From Mollicutes bacterium (GTDB taxonomy: Bacteria > Bacillota_I > Bacilli_A > RF39 > UBA660), in contig JAAZBI010000014.1 in the NCBI GenBank assembly GCA_012513875.1, positions 1-13,971 of the forward strand: a DNA stretch of 13,971 nt, in the 5' to 3' direction. The notes beneath the pieces were generated by a model, which made no database searches, was not told the DNA's origin, and saw only the letters and a list, made by a program, of their open reading frames with translations. Positions 6,434 to 13,121 of this stretch are shown in pieces. Position 1 is the stretch's first letter. Every line of letters starts with the position of its first letter. The translations under genes were made by a program, and so were the position numbers.

Positions 6434-7510
6434 ATGTTTGAAATATTAAAAAAAATTGAAAGTTTTGGTTTTGAAGCATATATCGTTGGAGGCTATGTTC
6501 GTGACTATTTATTAGGTAAAATAAGTAATGATATTGATATATGTACAAATGCTACTCCTTTGCAAATAAAAGAGATCTTTCCTCAAGCAAAAACACCAGA
6601 AAAAGATTTTCAATCTGTTATCTTAAAATTAGATAAATATAATTATGAAATAACTAGTTATCGTCAAGATATCTCTTATCAAAATAATCGTCAACCAGCT
6701 ACTTATAAACTTGTTAAAACATTAGAAGAAGATTTAAAGAGAAGAGATTTTACTATTAATACCTTATGTCTAGATAGTAATGGTAATATTATTGATTTAT
6801 TTAATGCTCAAGAGGATTTAAGTAATAAAGTGATTAAGACTGTTAGAGATCCTTTTTTAAGCTGTGAAGAGGACATTCTGAGGGTTTTAAGAGCTATTAG
6901 GTTCTCTACAGTGTTAGATTTTGAATTAGATGTTAATTTAATGAAAGCTATTCAAGAAAAAGGATATTTATTAAAGAATTTATCTTATGATCGAAAGAAA
7001 GAAGAATTAAACAAGATATTTAAAAGTAATAATATTTTAAAAGGTATAAAACTATTAATTAAGTTAAAATTAGATCCTATTTTAGAATTAAATAATTTAA
7101 ATAAAGTAATTATTACAAATGATTCTTTAGGTATTTGGTCACAATTAAATGTATTAGATATATATCCTTTTTCTCGTCAAGATAAAAAAGATATATTACT
7201 TATTAATAAACTAGTTAGTAACAAGAAAATAGATTTAGAAACTATTTATTATTACGGATTAAGATTGTGTTTAATAGCAGGACAAATTTTAAATATAAGT
7301 GATGTTTTAGAAATGAATGAAAAATTAGTTATTAAGAGCTTTAAAGATATAGAAATAGATCTTAATAAGTATTATTTTGAAGATAAAAAATGGATTAAAG
7401 AGTTATGTCAATTATTAGAAATTAAAATAATTAACGGAGACTTAAAAAATGATTATCAAGAAATCGATAAATTTGTAAAAGATTATTTAAAAACAAAGAA
7501 TATGTTATAA
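6434..7510 (+). CDS. cca: CCA tRNA nucleotidyltransferase (class II)
   Basis: The enzyme adds or repairs the 3'-CCA end of tRNAs without a nucleic acid template. The 358 residues show the class II layout: GGYVRD (19-24), the metal-binding DID (33-35), the ISYQNNRQPA region (80-89), RRDFTIN (103-109), the RDPFLSCEEDILRVLRAIRF block (138-157) and the DRKKEEL segment (186-192) that helps select CTP and ATP. Bacillus Cca is about 397 residues, so the C-terminal helical part is somewhat short and lacks an obvious conserved tail. A related poly(A) polymerase can look similar, but this organism would need a CCA enzyme and Bacilli normally have one such gene. It leads a cca-dnaD-nth unit; dnaD starts 19 bases after its stop. 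Confidence 0.9.
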   Translation: MFEILKKIESFGFEAYIVGGYVRDYLLGKISNDIDICTNATPLQIKEIFPQAKTPEKDFQSVILKLDKYNYEITSYRQDISYQNNRQPATYKLVKTLEEDLKRRDFTINTLCLDSNGNIIDLFNAQEDLSNKVIKTVRDPFLSCEEDILRVLRAIRFSTVLDFELDVNLMKAIQEKGYLLKNLSYDRKKEELNKIFKSNNILKGIKLLIKLKLDPILELNNLNKVIITNDSLGIWSQLNVLDIYPFSRQDKKDILLINKLVSNKKIDLETIYYYGLRLCLIAGQILNISDVLEMNEKLVIKSFKDIEIDLNKYYFEDKKWIKELCQLLEIKIINGDLKNDYQEIDKFVKDYLKTKNML

Positions 7511-7529
7511 TAAGAAGCAGGTGATAATA

Positions 7530-8168
7530 ATGAAATTAGAAAAAATATTACAAATGATGAAGTCTCAAAGTATTCATTTACCTTTATTATTAGTTAAAAA
7601 TTACCAAGATTTAAAATTAGAAATGAAAGATTTATTATTAATTGGTTATTTATTAGGAATCGAATCATTAAATTATCAAAAGATAGCTGAAGATTTAAAT
7701 CTAAACCAAGAAGATGTTTTGATTGGTATTAATCAACTTCAAGAAAAAGGTTATTTAGAATTAAAAGTAATTAAAAATTCAGAGGGTACAATGGAGGAGA
7801 CTTTTAGTTTAGATAGTTTGTTTTCTAAATTAGCTTTATCTTATTTAGAAGATAAAAATGATGATGAAATAACTGTCTTTAAATTATTTGAAGAAGAATT
7901 AGGAAGAACTTTATCTTCTATGGAATATGAAATAATAAATTCTTGGATAGATTCTGGTTTTAAAGAAGAAATTATTAAAGAAGCTTTAAAAGAGGCGGTT
8001 TTTAATGGTGCTAAGAGTTTAAGATATATTGATCGTATATTATTTGAATGGAATAAAAAAGGAATTAAAACAATTAAAGATTTAGAAAAAAATCAAGAAA
8101 AATTTCACAAGTCTAAAAAAGAAGAAATTATTATTCCTGATTATAATTGGTTAGAGGATAATGAATAA
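7530..8168 (+). CDS. dnaD: DNA replication initiation protein DnaD
   Basis: DnaD takes part in primosome assembly and origin remodelling in low-GC Gram-positives. The start is ATG 7530, 5 bases after AGGTGA (7519-7524); an upstream GTG at 7521 lies inside that site. The 212 residues form an N-terminal winged-helix part (about 10-95, with LLLIGYLLGIESLNYQKIAE and a recognition-like NQEDVLIGINQLQEKGYL) and a C-terminal DDBH2 domain (about 115-185) that ends in the hallmark YIDRILFEW (166-174), the YxxxIxxxW motif that contacts single-stranded DNA. B. subtilis DnaD is 232 residues. It overlaps nth by 8 bases, and the dnaD-nth pairing is a well-known Firmicute arrangement that supports both calls. 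Confidence 0.93.
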   Translation: MKLEKILQMMKSQSIHLPLLLVKNYQDLKLEMKDLLLIGYLLGIESLNYQKIAEDLNLNQEDVLIGINQLQEKGYLELKVIKNSEGTMEETFSLDSLFSKLALSYLEDKNDDEITVFKLFEEELGRTLSSMEYEIINSWIDSGFKEEIIKEALKEAVFNGAKSLRYIDRILFEWNKKGIKTIKDLEKNQEKFHKSKKEEIIIPDYNWLEDNE

Positions 8169-8790
8169 GTTAATTTATGAATATTTAGATGAATTATTTC
8201 CTAATCCTCATTGTGAACTTAAATATCATAAAGATTATGAATTATTAATAGCTGTAATGTTAAGTTCTCAAACTACTGATATAAAAGTTAATAAAGTTAC
8301 AGATGTTTTATTTAAACAATATCCGACATTAAAATCCCTTTCTCAAGCTGAATATAAAGATATAAGGGACATTTTATTATCATTAGGTATGTATAATAAA
8401 AAAGCTGAATATGTTATTAAAATAGCATTAGAATTAACAACAAAATATCAAGGTAAGGTATTGAATGATCGAGAAGTTTTAGAAGCTTTACCTGGTGTTG
8501 GTAGAAAGGTAACCAATGTAGTTTTAGGCATTTTATTTAACGAACCTTATATTGCAGTAGATACTCATGTTAAACGAATAGCTATTCGTTTAGGAATAGC
8601 TGAAGAAAAAGATAATGTTTATTTAATTGAAAAAAAATTAAGTAAAGTGGTCCCAGATAATTTAAAAGTAAAGATTCATTTTCAATTTGTTTTATTTGGT
8701 CGTTATCATTGTAAAGCTATAAAACCTAATTGTTCAGAATGTAAATTAAAAGAGATATGTTCTTATTATAAAAATAAAAAAAGTGCTTAG
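8161..8790 (+). CDS. nth: Endonuclease III (DNA glycosylase / AP lyase)
   Basis: This base-excision repair enzyme removes oxidised pyrimidines and cuts at the resulting abasic site. The 209 residues match the family length. The helix-hairpin-helix motif LPGVGRK (110-116) carries the catalytic Lys 116; the essential Asp is D134 in IAVDTH (131-136). The [4Fe-4S] ligands follow the exact C-x6-C-x2-C-x5-C spacing at Cys 184, 191, 194 and 200. Its ATG overlaps the last 8 bases of dnaD, with AGAGGA just before, so translation is probably coupled. Its last codons and stop form the left arm and loop of the terminator shared with the converging pbp gene; only 8 bases separate the two stops. Confidence 0.97.
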   Translation: MNKLIYEYLDELFPNPHCELKYHKDYELLIAVMLSSQTTDIKVNKVTDVLFKQYPTLKSLSQAEYKDIRDILLSLGMYNKKAEYVIKIALELTTKYQGKVLNDREVLEALPGVGRKVTNVVLGILFNEPYIAVDTHVKRIAIRLGIAEEKDNVYLIEKKLSKVVPDNLKVKIHFQFVLFGRYHCKAIKPNCSECKLKEICSYYKNKKSA

Positions 8791-8800
8791 CACTTTTTTT
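8776..8800. terminator. Two-way terminator shared by nth and the converging pbp gene
   Basis: Arms AAAAAAAGTGC (8776-8786) and GCACTTTTTTT (8790-8800) pair perfectly over 11 bases around a TTA loop. Because one arm is A-rich and the other T-rich, it is a terminator on both strands. The nth stop codon TAG (8788-8790) spans the loop and first base of the right arm, and the pbp stop begins within the T-run (8799-8801). Confidence 0.85.
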
Positions 8801-11714
8801 AAATATCATTAATATTAATTGTTCTTATCAAAGTATTGGTTCTACCACCATAAGAAACCGTATAATTAATTTTATAAGTTGTTACTATATTTGTATTAAT
8901 TACACCACTTGGAACAACTGTATAAGGCCCACCACTTGGTCCACTTGTAACCACTTTAGTAATTGTTGCATCATTAGTAACTGGTACATCATTATTAGTA
9001 ACGATCACAGCTAAAGTTTTTTCTGGTTCTTGGTAAATATCGCCTTTATCTAATTCGATTGTTTCCAGTCCTACTAAACTCATAATAATACCACTTGAAT
9101 ATGGGCTTACAATTGAAGTTGATACGCCATTACTTTCAGCAGCTTTAAAAATAGAATAACTTGCTTTAACGATAAGTTTTAAAGTTCCTGATTTAGTAGG
9201 GGTATAAGAATAACTTGTACTCGCTGTCCAATCAATATATTTTAAACTACCATCATTGTTTTCTAAGTAAATTGAATAACCTAAAGTCCCTAAATAAGCA
9301 TCATCTTCATTTTGATGAATACCTAAATATTTAGTTGATAATTTTCCAATTGTTTGTAAATACTCAGGAGTTATCATATTTGGTTTAGAAACTGGACTCC
9401 AATTTAAAACTACAGTTGGGCCATCAATTGTACTAGTTAAATTTTTAACTGAATTTAAAACACTAAATCTTGGAGAAACTTCAGTTGGTTCTGTTCCTTT
9501 TTTAAAGTATTCAGTTATTAACATAGAACCAGGAGTGTTTGGACTAGGTAACATAGCTGGAATTGTTCCTTTTTCTACTGTTATTTCAACAACACTAGCT
9601 GGAGCTTTAAATGTTTTGCCATTTTTTTCAAAAATTCCTTTAGCAATCGTTGTGAATAAACGATCACGAATTGGCCAAGACTTACTAGTAGTATTATGAT
9701 ATTCTTTTAGAATTTTATCATAACCATACCACATACCTATAGCATAATCTGGAGAGTAGCCTACATACCAAAGATCATTTATCGCGTTACTTCTTAAACC
9801 ATATTGTTTTTTAATTGCCGATGTAAAGTTTGTTGTTCCAGATTTAGCGGCTACTTCAACGCCACTAACTTTTCCTCCACCAATTAAACCAGAAGAAACG
9901 CCATATCTTAAAATATCTGTAATCATAAAAGCTGTTGAATCAGACATAACTTTTATTTTTTCTGATTTATATTTTGAAACTTCATTTGTTTCAATAATTT
10001 CTATTTTATTAACAGCATATGGTTTTATATAATAACCACCATTAGCGAAAGCAGCATAAGCTGCAGCCATTGTTAAAGGATCAACTCCATTAAAACCACC
10101 GATTGAATGAGCCTCATGAATTCTTCCATCTTCAATTTCTGGTTTAATACCTAAAGATGTTACAAAAGAAACAATTTTTTTATTGTCGACAGATTGAAAA
10201 GCTTTTAAAGCTGGAATATTACGAGATTGTGCTAAAGCATTTCTCGTTGTCATCATTCCTAAATAACGACTATCCCAGTTTCCCATTGCTGTTCCATTAC
10301 TATAATAATGTTTATCATCAACTATTAAAGTATAAGTAGAATAGTTGTTATATTCCATAGCAGGGCCATAATCAAAAACCGGTTTAGCTGCTGAACCTAT
10401 TTGTCTTTTAATATCAGTTGCATAATTGAACACTTTAGCTCCAGTTTGATTTCTTCCAGAGCCTAAAGCTAAAATTTCGCCTGTATGAACATTGGTTACA
10501 GCAATTCCTGATTGAACAACATCATCAGGGAATTTAAAATTCGTTCCATCTAAAACACTATTTAAATAATCTTGTTTATTTATATCTAAATTAATATAAA
10601 TTTTCATTGCTACTTCATAAGGGTCATATCCCGTTTTTTCTTTAGCTTCTGCAATTGCATAATCAATATAACCTTGATATGGAGAAGAATTGATTGCTTT
10701 ATTAACAACAATGTTTTCAATTGGAATACTACTTGCAATATCTCTTTCTTCTTTAGTAATATAACCATGAAGAACCATTAAATTTAAAACAGTGTTTCTT
10801 CTTTTAGCAGCTTCCTCAGGATATTTATAAGGATTATAAGCACTAGGAGCTTGAAACATTCCTGCTAAAAGAGCAGCTTGAGATAAGTTGATATCTTTGA
10901 TATCTTTACCAAATAATCTTTTGCTTGTTTCTCCTACACCATAAGAATTATCAATACCTAAGTGAACATTATTGACATAAAATTCTAATATTTCTTCTTT
11001 AGAATAAGTTTTTTCTAATTTAAAAACTGCTAAATAAATGTCAGTAAATTTTCTAACAATACTAACATTAAATGAAGTAAAATTATTTTTAACTACTTGC
11101 ATAGAAATTGTTGAAGCTCCACCAGCTCCAGAATTACCTAAAGCTTGACCAAAAGATGCCTTTAAGAAACGTGCAGCGTCGAAACCATTATGAGAAAAGA
11201 ATCTTGAATCTTCTGTTGCAATGATAGCATCGATAAAAACTTCACTCAATTCGTCATAAGTTACTTTGTCACGAAGTTCATATCCAAAACGAATTAATTC
11301 TTTACCATCTTTGGTATAAATAATACTAGCTTCTTTATAATCTAATTTTGTTTTATCAAATTTAGGAGAACTAGAAACTACATAACCCATGAATAAAAAA
11401 CCACATATAATCACTATGATAGCTACAATTAAACCGAGTAAAAAGATAATAGAAAAAAATTTATTTTTCTTTTTAGAATCTTTTTTAGGTTTGTTCTTTT
11501 TCTTTATTTTTGCCATTAAATGTTTTCTAAAATTAGTTTTAAACATAATTAAGAGAAATGTTAAAACTAAAAAGATAATAATTGTTTTTATTAAACCAAT
11601 TATAAAACAGCCTAAAATAAATACTCCAATCGTTAATAAAGTTAAAATCAAATTAAAACGATTTTTAAAAAAAGTGTTTAATTTTGTTTTAATTTTTTTT
11701 GTCATTTTTTTCAT
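8799..11714 (-). CDS. Class A penicillin-binding protein (peptidoglycan glycosyltransferase / transpeptidase) with long C-terminal extension
   Basis: This bifunctional enzyme polymerises glycan strands from lipid II and cross-links them outside the membrane. The start is ATG at 11714, with GGAGGT (11719-11724) before it; it has 971 residues, longer than usual. Residues 20-41 and 43-58 are two extra hydrophobic segments; a Lys-rich stretch (61-85) and the normal anchor helix (86-112) follow. The GT51 domain has ATEDSRFFSHNGFD (166-179, catalytic E168), GGASTISMQVVKN (198-210) and EFYVNNVHLG (244-253). The transpeptidase has SAAK (441-444), SRN (497-499) and KSGT (624-627), the last being Ser for the usual Thr. 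After about 700 come an FN3-like region (755-880) and an Ig-like part (890-971) resembling DUF5011. It overlaps recU by 26 bases, as ponA/recU pairs do in Firmicutes. I expect a PonA/PBP1-type role. Confidence 0.95.
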   Translation of the reverse strand: MKKMTKKIKTKLNTFFKNRFNLILTLLTIGVFILGCFIIGLIKTIIIFLVLTFLLIMFKTNFRKHLMAKIKKKNKPKKDSKKKNKFFSIIFLLGLIVAIIVIICGFLFMGYVVSSSPKFDKTKLDYKEASIIYTKDGKELIRFGYELRDKVTYDELSEVFIDAIIATEDSRFFSHNGFDAARFLKASFGQALGNSGAGGASTISMQVVKNNFTSFNVSIVRKFTDIYLAVFKLEKTYSKEEILEFYVNNVHLGIDNSYGVGETSKRLFGKDIKDINLSQAALLAGMFQAPSAYNPYKYPEEAAKRRNTVLNLMVLHGYITKEERDIASSIPIENIVVNKAINSSPYQGYIDYAIAEAKEKTGYDPYEVAMKIYINLDINKQDYLNSVLDGTNFKFPDDVVQSGIAVTNVHTGEILALGSGRNQTGAKVFNYATDIKRQIGSAAKPVFDYGPAMEYNNYSTYTLIVDDKHYYSNGTAMGNWDSRYLGMMTTRNALAQSRNIPALKAFQSVDNKKIVSFVTSLGIKPEIEDGRIHEAHSIGGFNGVDPLTMAAAYAAFANGGYYIKPYAVNKIEIIETNEVSKYKSEKIKVMSDSTAFMITDILRYGVSSGLIGGGKVSGVEVAAKSGTTNFTSAIKKQYGLRSNAINDLWYVGYSPDYAIGMWYGYDKILKEYHNTTSKSWPIRDRLFTTIAKGIFEKNGKTFKAPASVVEITVEKGTIPAMLPSPNTPGSMLITEYFKKGTEPTEVSPRFSVLNSVKNLTSTIDGPTVVLNWSPVSKPNMITPEYLQTIGKLSTKYLGIHQNEDDAYLGTLGYSIYLENNDGSLKYIDWTASTSYSYTPTKSGTLKLIVKASYSIFKAAESNGVSTSIVSPYSSGIIMSLVGLETIELDKGDIYQEPEKTLAVIVTNNDVPVTNDATITKVVTSGPSGGPYTVVPSGVINTNIVTTYKINYTVSYGGRTNTLIRTININDI

Positions 11715-12279
11715 AGTTACCTCCAAAATATAAATCTTTTATTATTATTATATAATCTAATCTAGGACAATAGCTTTCTTTAATTAAAAAACAATTGTCT
11801 TTAAAATAAGAATAAGGAATTGATTTTCTTGTTTTTTTATCAATAAAATCAATAAAATCCTCACCTTTAATTAAATATGTCTCATTAATTATTGAAAAAC
11901 GAATAATTAAAAAAGCTATTCCTTTATGTTCAATAATTTTACGAAGATGATTAATTTGATGTTGATTGATATTAGCTAAAGGAAAGTTTCTTGTTTTTGT
12001 TTCTTTAGCTTCAAAATCTAAATAAGCGCCTTGATAGATACCATTATAATCTGTTGTTGATGGTGATTGAAAATACGCTTCATTTATTTTAGCGTTCTTT
12101 TGACAATCAAAAGTTATTTTTACTAATTTAATTGGTGTGGGTTTTTTATGAATAACAGCTATATTCTTTTCTATATAATATTCATTAGTTAGATTTAAGT
12201 CGTTTTCTAAACTCATCCCACGATTAGCAAAGTCAATACTTTTTTGATTTTGTTTTTTTATTTTTGAAGGATACTTCAT
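11689..12279 (-). CDS. recU: Holliday junction resolvase RecU
   Basis: RecU cuts four-way DNA junctions during recombinational repair and chromosome segregation in Firmicutes. The 196 residues compare with about 206 in B. subtilis. The N-terminal NRGMSLENDLNLTNEYY (19-35) is typical of the family. The nuclease core STTDYNGIYQGAYLDFEAKE (74-93) holds the metal ligands D77, E90 and K92, and NFPLANINQHQINHL (98-112) follows. The ATG is preceded by GGTGAT on the minus strand and by a perfect TATAAT. Its end overlaps the start of pbp by 26 bases, the same recU-PBP arrangement known from Bacillus and Staphylococcus. The ypsA gene that separates recU from gpsB in B. subtilis is absent; recU and gpsB are here divergent across 137 bases. 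Confidence 0.95.
   Translation of the reverse strand: MKYPSKIKKQNQKSIDFANRGMSLENDLNLTNEYYIEKNIAVIHKKPTPIKLVKITFDCQKNAKINEAYFQSPSTTDYNGIYQGAYLDFEAKETKTRNFPLANINQHQINHLRKIIEHKGIAFLIIRFSIINETYLIKGEDFIDFIDKKTRKSIPYSYFKDNCFLIKESYCPRLDYIIIIKDLYFGGNYEKNDKKN
11719..11724 (-). promoter_or_regulatory. Ribosome binding site that fixes the pbp start
   Basis: Read on the minus strand, GGAGGT lies 4 bases before ATG 11714 and inside the end of recU. An in-frame TTG at 11726 overlaps the site and is not used. The position suggests that pbp translation is coupled to recU. Confidence 0.8.
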
Positions 12280-12294
12280 GATATCACCGTTTAT

Positions 12295-12300
12295 ATTATA
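12295..12300 (-). promoter_or_regulatory. -10 box of the recU-pbp promoter
   Basis: The minus strand reads a perfect TATAAT here, 15 bases before the recU ATG. Transcription would start near 12288, at the first base of the ribosome site GGTGAT (12288 down to 12283), so the leader would be only about 9 bases. No good -35 box is visible at 16-18 bases. Confidence 0.5.
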
Positions 12301-12364
12301 CTATATATTTAAAAAAAATCACACTATCTTGATTAGATTTAATCTGTCAAATAAATGTTGTAAA

Positions 12365-12393
12365 TTGACTTTTAACATAAATTTATATAGAAT
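12365..12393 (+). promoter_or_regulatory. Sigma-A type promoter of gpsB (and possibly rnpB)
   Basis: TTGACT (12365-12370, 5 of 6) and TAGAAT (12388-12393, 5 of 6) are spaced by 17 bases. The start would be near 12400, just before the ribosome site GAGGTGA (12404-12410). It is divergent from the recU promoter. Confidence 0.7.
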
Positions 12394-12416
12394 ATATTAT
12401 AGCGAGGTGAACGAAA

Positions 12417-12740
12417 ATGATTTATGATAAAATATCATTAACTCCAAAAGAAATTTTAGAAAAAGAGTTCTCAATTGATACAAGGGGATTTCGTCCTCAA
12501 GAGGTTGATCAATTTTTAGATATCGTTATTAAAGATTATCAAAAATTTGAATCAATTATCAAACAAAAAGATTTTGAATTAAAAGAAATGTTTGAAGAGA
12601 ACCTTAATTTAAAGAGAGAAAATAGAATTTTAAAAGATAATGTTGACATCGTTAAAAATACTGATACAAAAACAACTAATGTTGATATCATTAGACGTTT
12701 GTCTCAATTAGAAAAAATAATATATGGTGATGAAAAATAA
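12417..12740 (+). CDS. gpsB: Cell division protein GpsB (DivIVA family)
   Basis: GpsB is a cytoplasmic adaptor at the membrane that links division and elongation and binds the short cytoplasmic tails of class A PBPs. The 107 residues (about 98 in B. subtilis) have the N-terminal DivIVA-type membrane-binding and PBP-binding domain with DTRGFRPQEVDQFLD (21-35), a coiled coil (about 36-80), a short polar linker and the C-terminal trimerising helix IIRRLSQLEKIIYG (91-104). Start ATG 12417 has GAGGTGA 6 bases upstream. Its likely partner, a class A PBP, lies nearby on the opposite strand. The stop TAA (12738-12740) directly abuts the first helix of rnpB; gpsB-rnpB adjacency is conserved in Bacilli. 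Confidence 0.95.
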   Translation: MIYDKISLTPKEILEKEFSIDTRGFRPQEVDQFLDIVIKDYQKFESIIKQKDFELKEMFEENLNLKRENRILKDNVDIVKNTDTKTTNVDIIRRLSQLEKIIYGDEK

Positions 12741-13092
12741 AAAAGCATCTTGGCAAATGCTGCATTTCGGTGTAGAGGAAAGTCCATGCTCGCACGATCT
12801 GTGATGATCGTAGTGTTTGTGTATAGGGAAAAAATAACCTATAGTAGTGAAAGCTAACGGCTATGAAATTACCTAAGTCTTCGGATATGGTAAGACTAAC
12901 TATAAAAGTGCCAAAGTGACGATTTTTTTGAGAAATTAAAAAAGTGGAACGTGGTAAACCCCGCAAGCGAGAAACCCAAAAATTGGTAGGGGAACTTCTG
13001 ATTGAGAAACGAATCAAGAAGAAGATGGTAACATAGATAAATATTTGCCCTCTAGAAATAGAGACAGAACATGGCTTATAAGATGCTTTTTT
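12741..13092 (+). ncRNA. rnpB: RNase P RNA, Bacillus type (type B)
   Basis: This is the catalytic RNA that matures tRNA 5' ends. Core elements match B. subtilis rnpB: conserved GAGGAAAGTCC (12775-12785) continuing ATGCTCGCACGA, the GTCTTCGGATATGG hairpin (about 12877-12890), AAAGTGCC...AGTGAC (near 12905-12920), GTGGAACGTGGTAAACCCC (from 12943) with the tRNA CCA-binding GGT loop, GCGAGAAACCCAAA, a P19-like hairpin CTCTA-GAAA-TAGAG (13050-13063) and the 3' block ACAGAACATGGCTTA (13064-13078). P1 pairs AAAAGCATCTT (12741-12751) with AAGATGCTTTT (13080-13090). At about 350 bases it is shorter than the 401 of B. subtilis, and one mid-molecule helix is almost all A-U. A weak promoter (TTGTCT 12699, TATATG 12721) may lie inside gpsB; otherwise it is processed from the gpsB transcript. 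Ends are approximate. Confidence 0.95.
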
Positions 13093-13098
13093 ATTTTT
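13080..13098 (+). terminator. rnpB 3' strand of P1 with T-run, probable terminator
   Basis: The 3' strand of the P1 helix ends in CTTTTTT followed by ATTTTTT. P1, closed by the 5' strand about 330 bases earlier, or a part of it could act with the T-run to end transcription. No separate local hairpin is visible, so this is weaker than the other terminators in the window. Confidence 0.4.
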
Positions 13099-13107
13099 TA
13101 TTAATTT

Positions 13108-13116
13108 AAGAGGTGA
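13108..13116 (+). promoter_or_regulatory. Ribosome binding site that points to a TTG start for the RodZ-like gene
   Basis: AAGAGGTGA ends 5 bases before TTG 13122. The in-frame GTG at 13113 is part of the site itself and cannot be the start, and no ATG lies nearby in frame. Confidence 0.75.
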
Positions 13117-13121
13117 ATTTT

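Noticed and set aside
10157..10339. Short open frame on the plus strand inside the PBP gene
   Set aside because: It is antisense to the conserved transpeptidase region, with no ribosome site and no recognisable product.
11389..11733. Open frame on the plus strand, hydrophobic product
   Set aside because: It is antisense to the N-terminal membrane helices and Lys-rich loop of the PBP; no ribosome site or promoter is seen.
12331..12345. Short inverted repeat (GATTA..TAATC, AGATT-T-AATCT) between recU and gpsB
   Set aside because: Arms are only 5 bases and AT-rich, so chance occurrence is likely; it does not overlap either core promoter.
12691..13017. Open frame on the minus strand across the end of gpsB and most of rnpB
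   Set aside because: The region is explained by the RNase P RNA; the frame is a by-product of its sequence.
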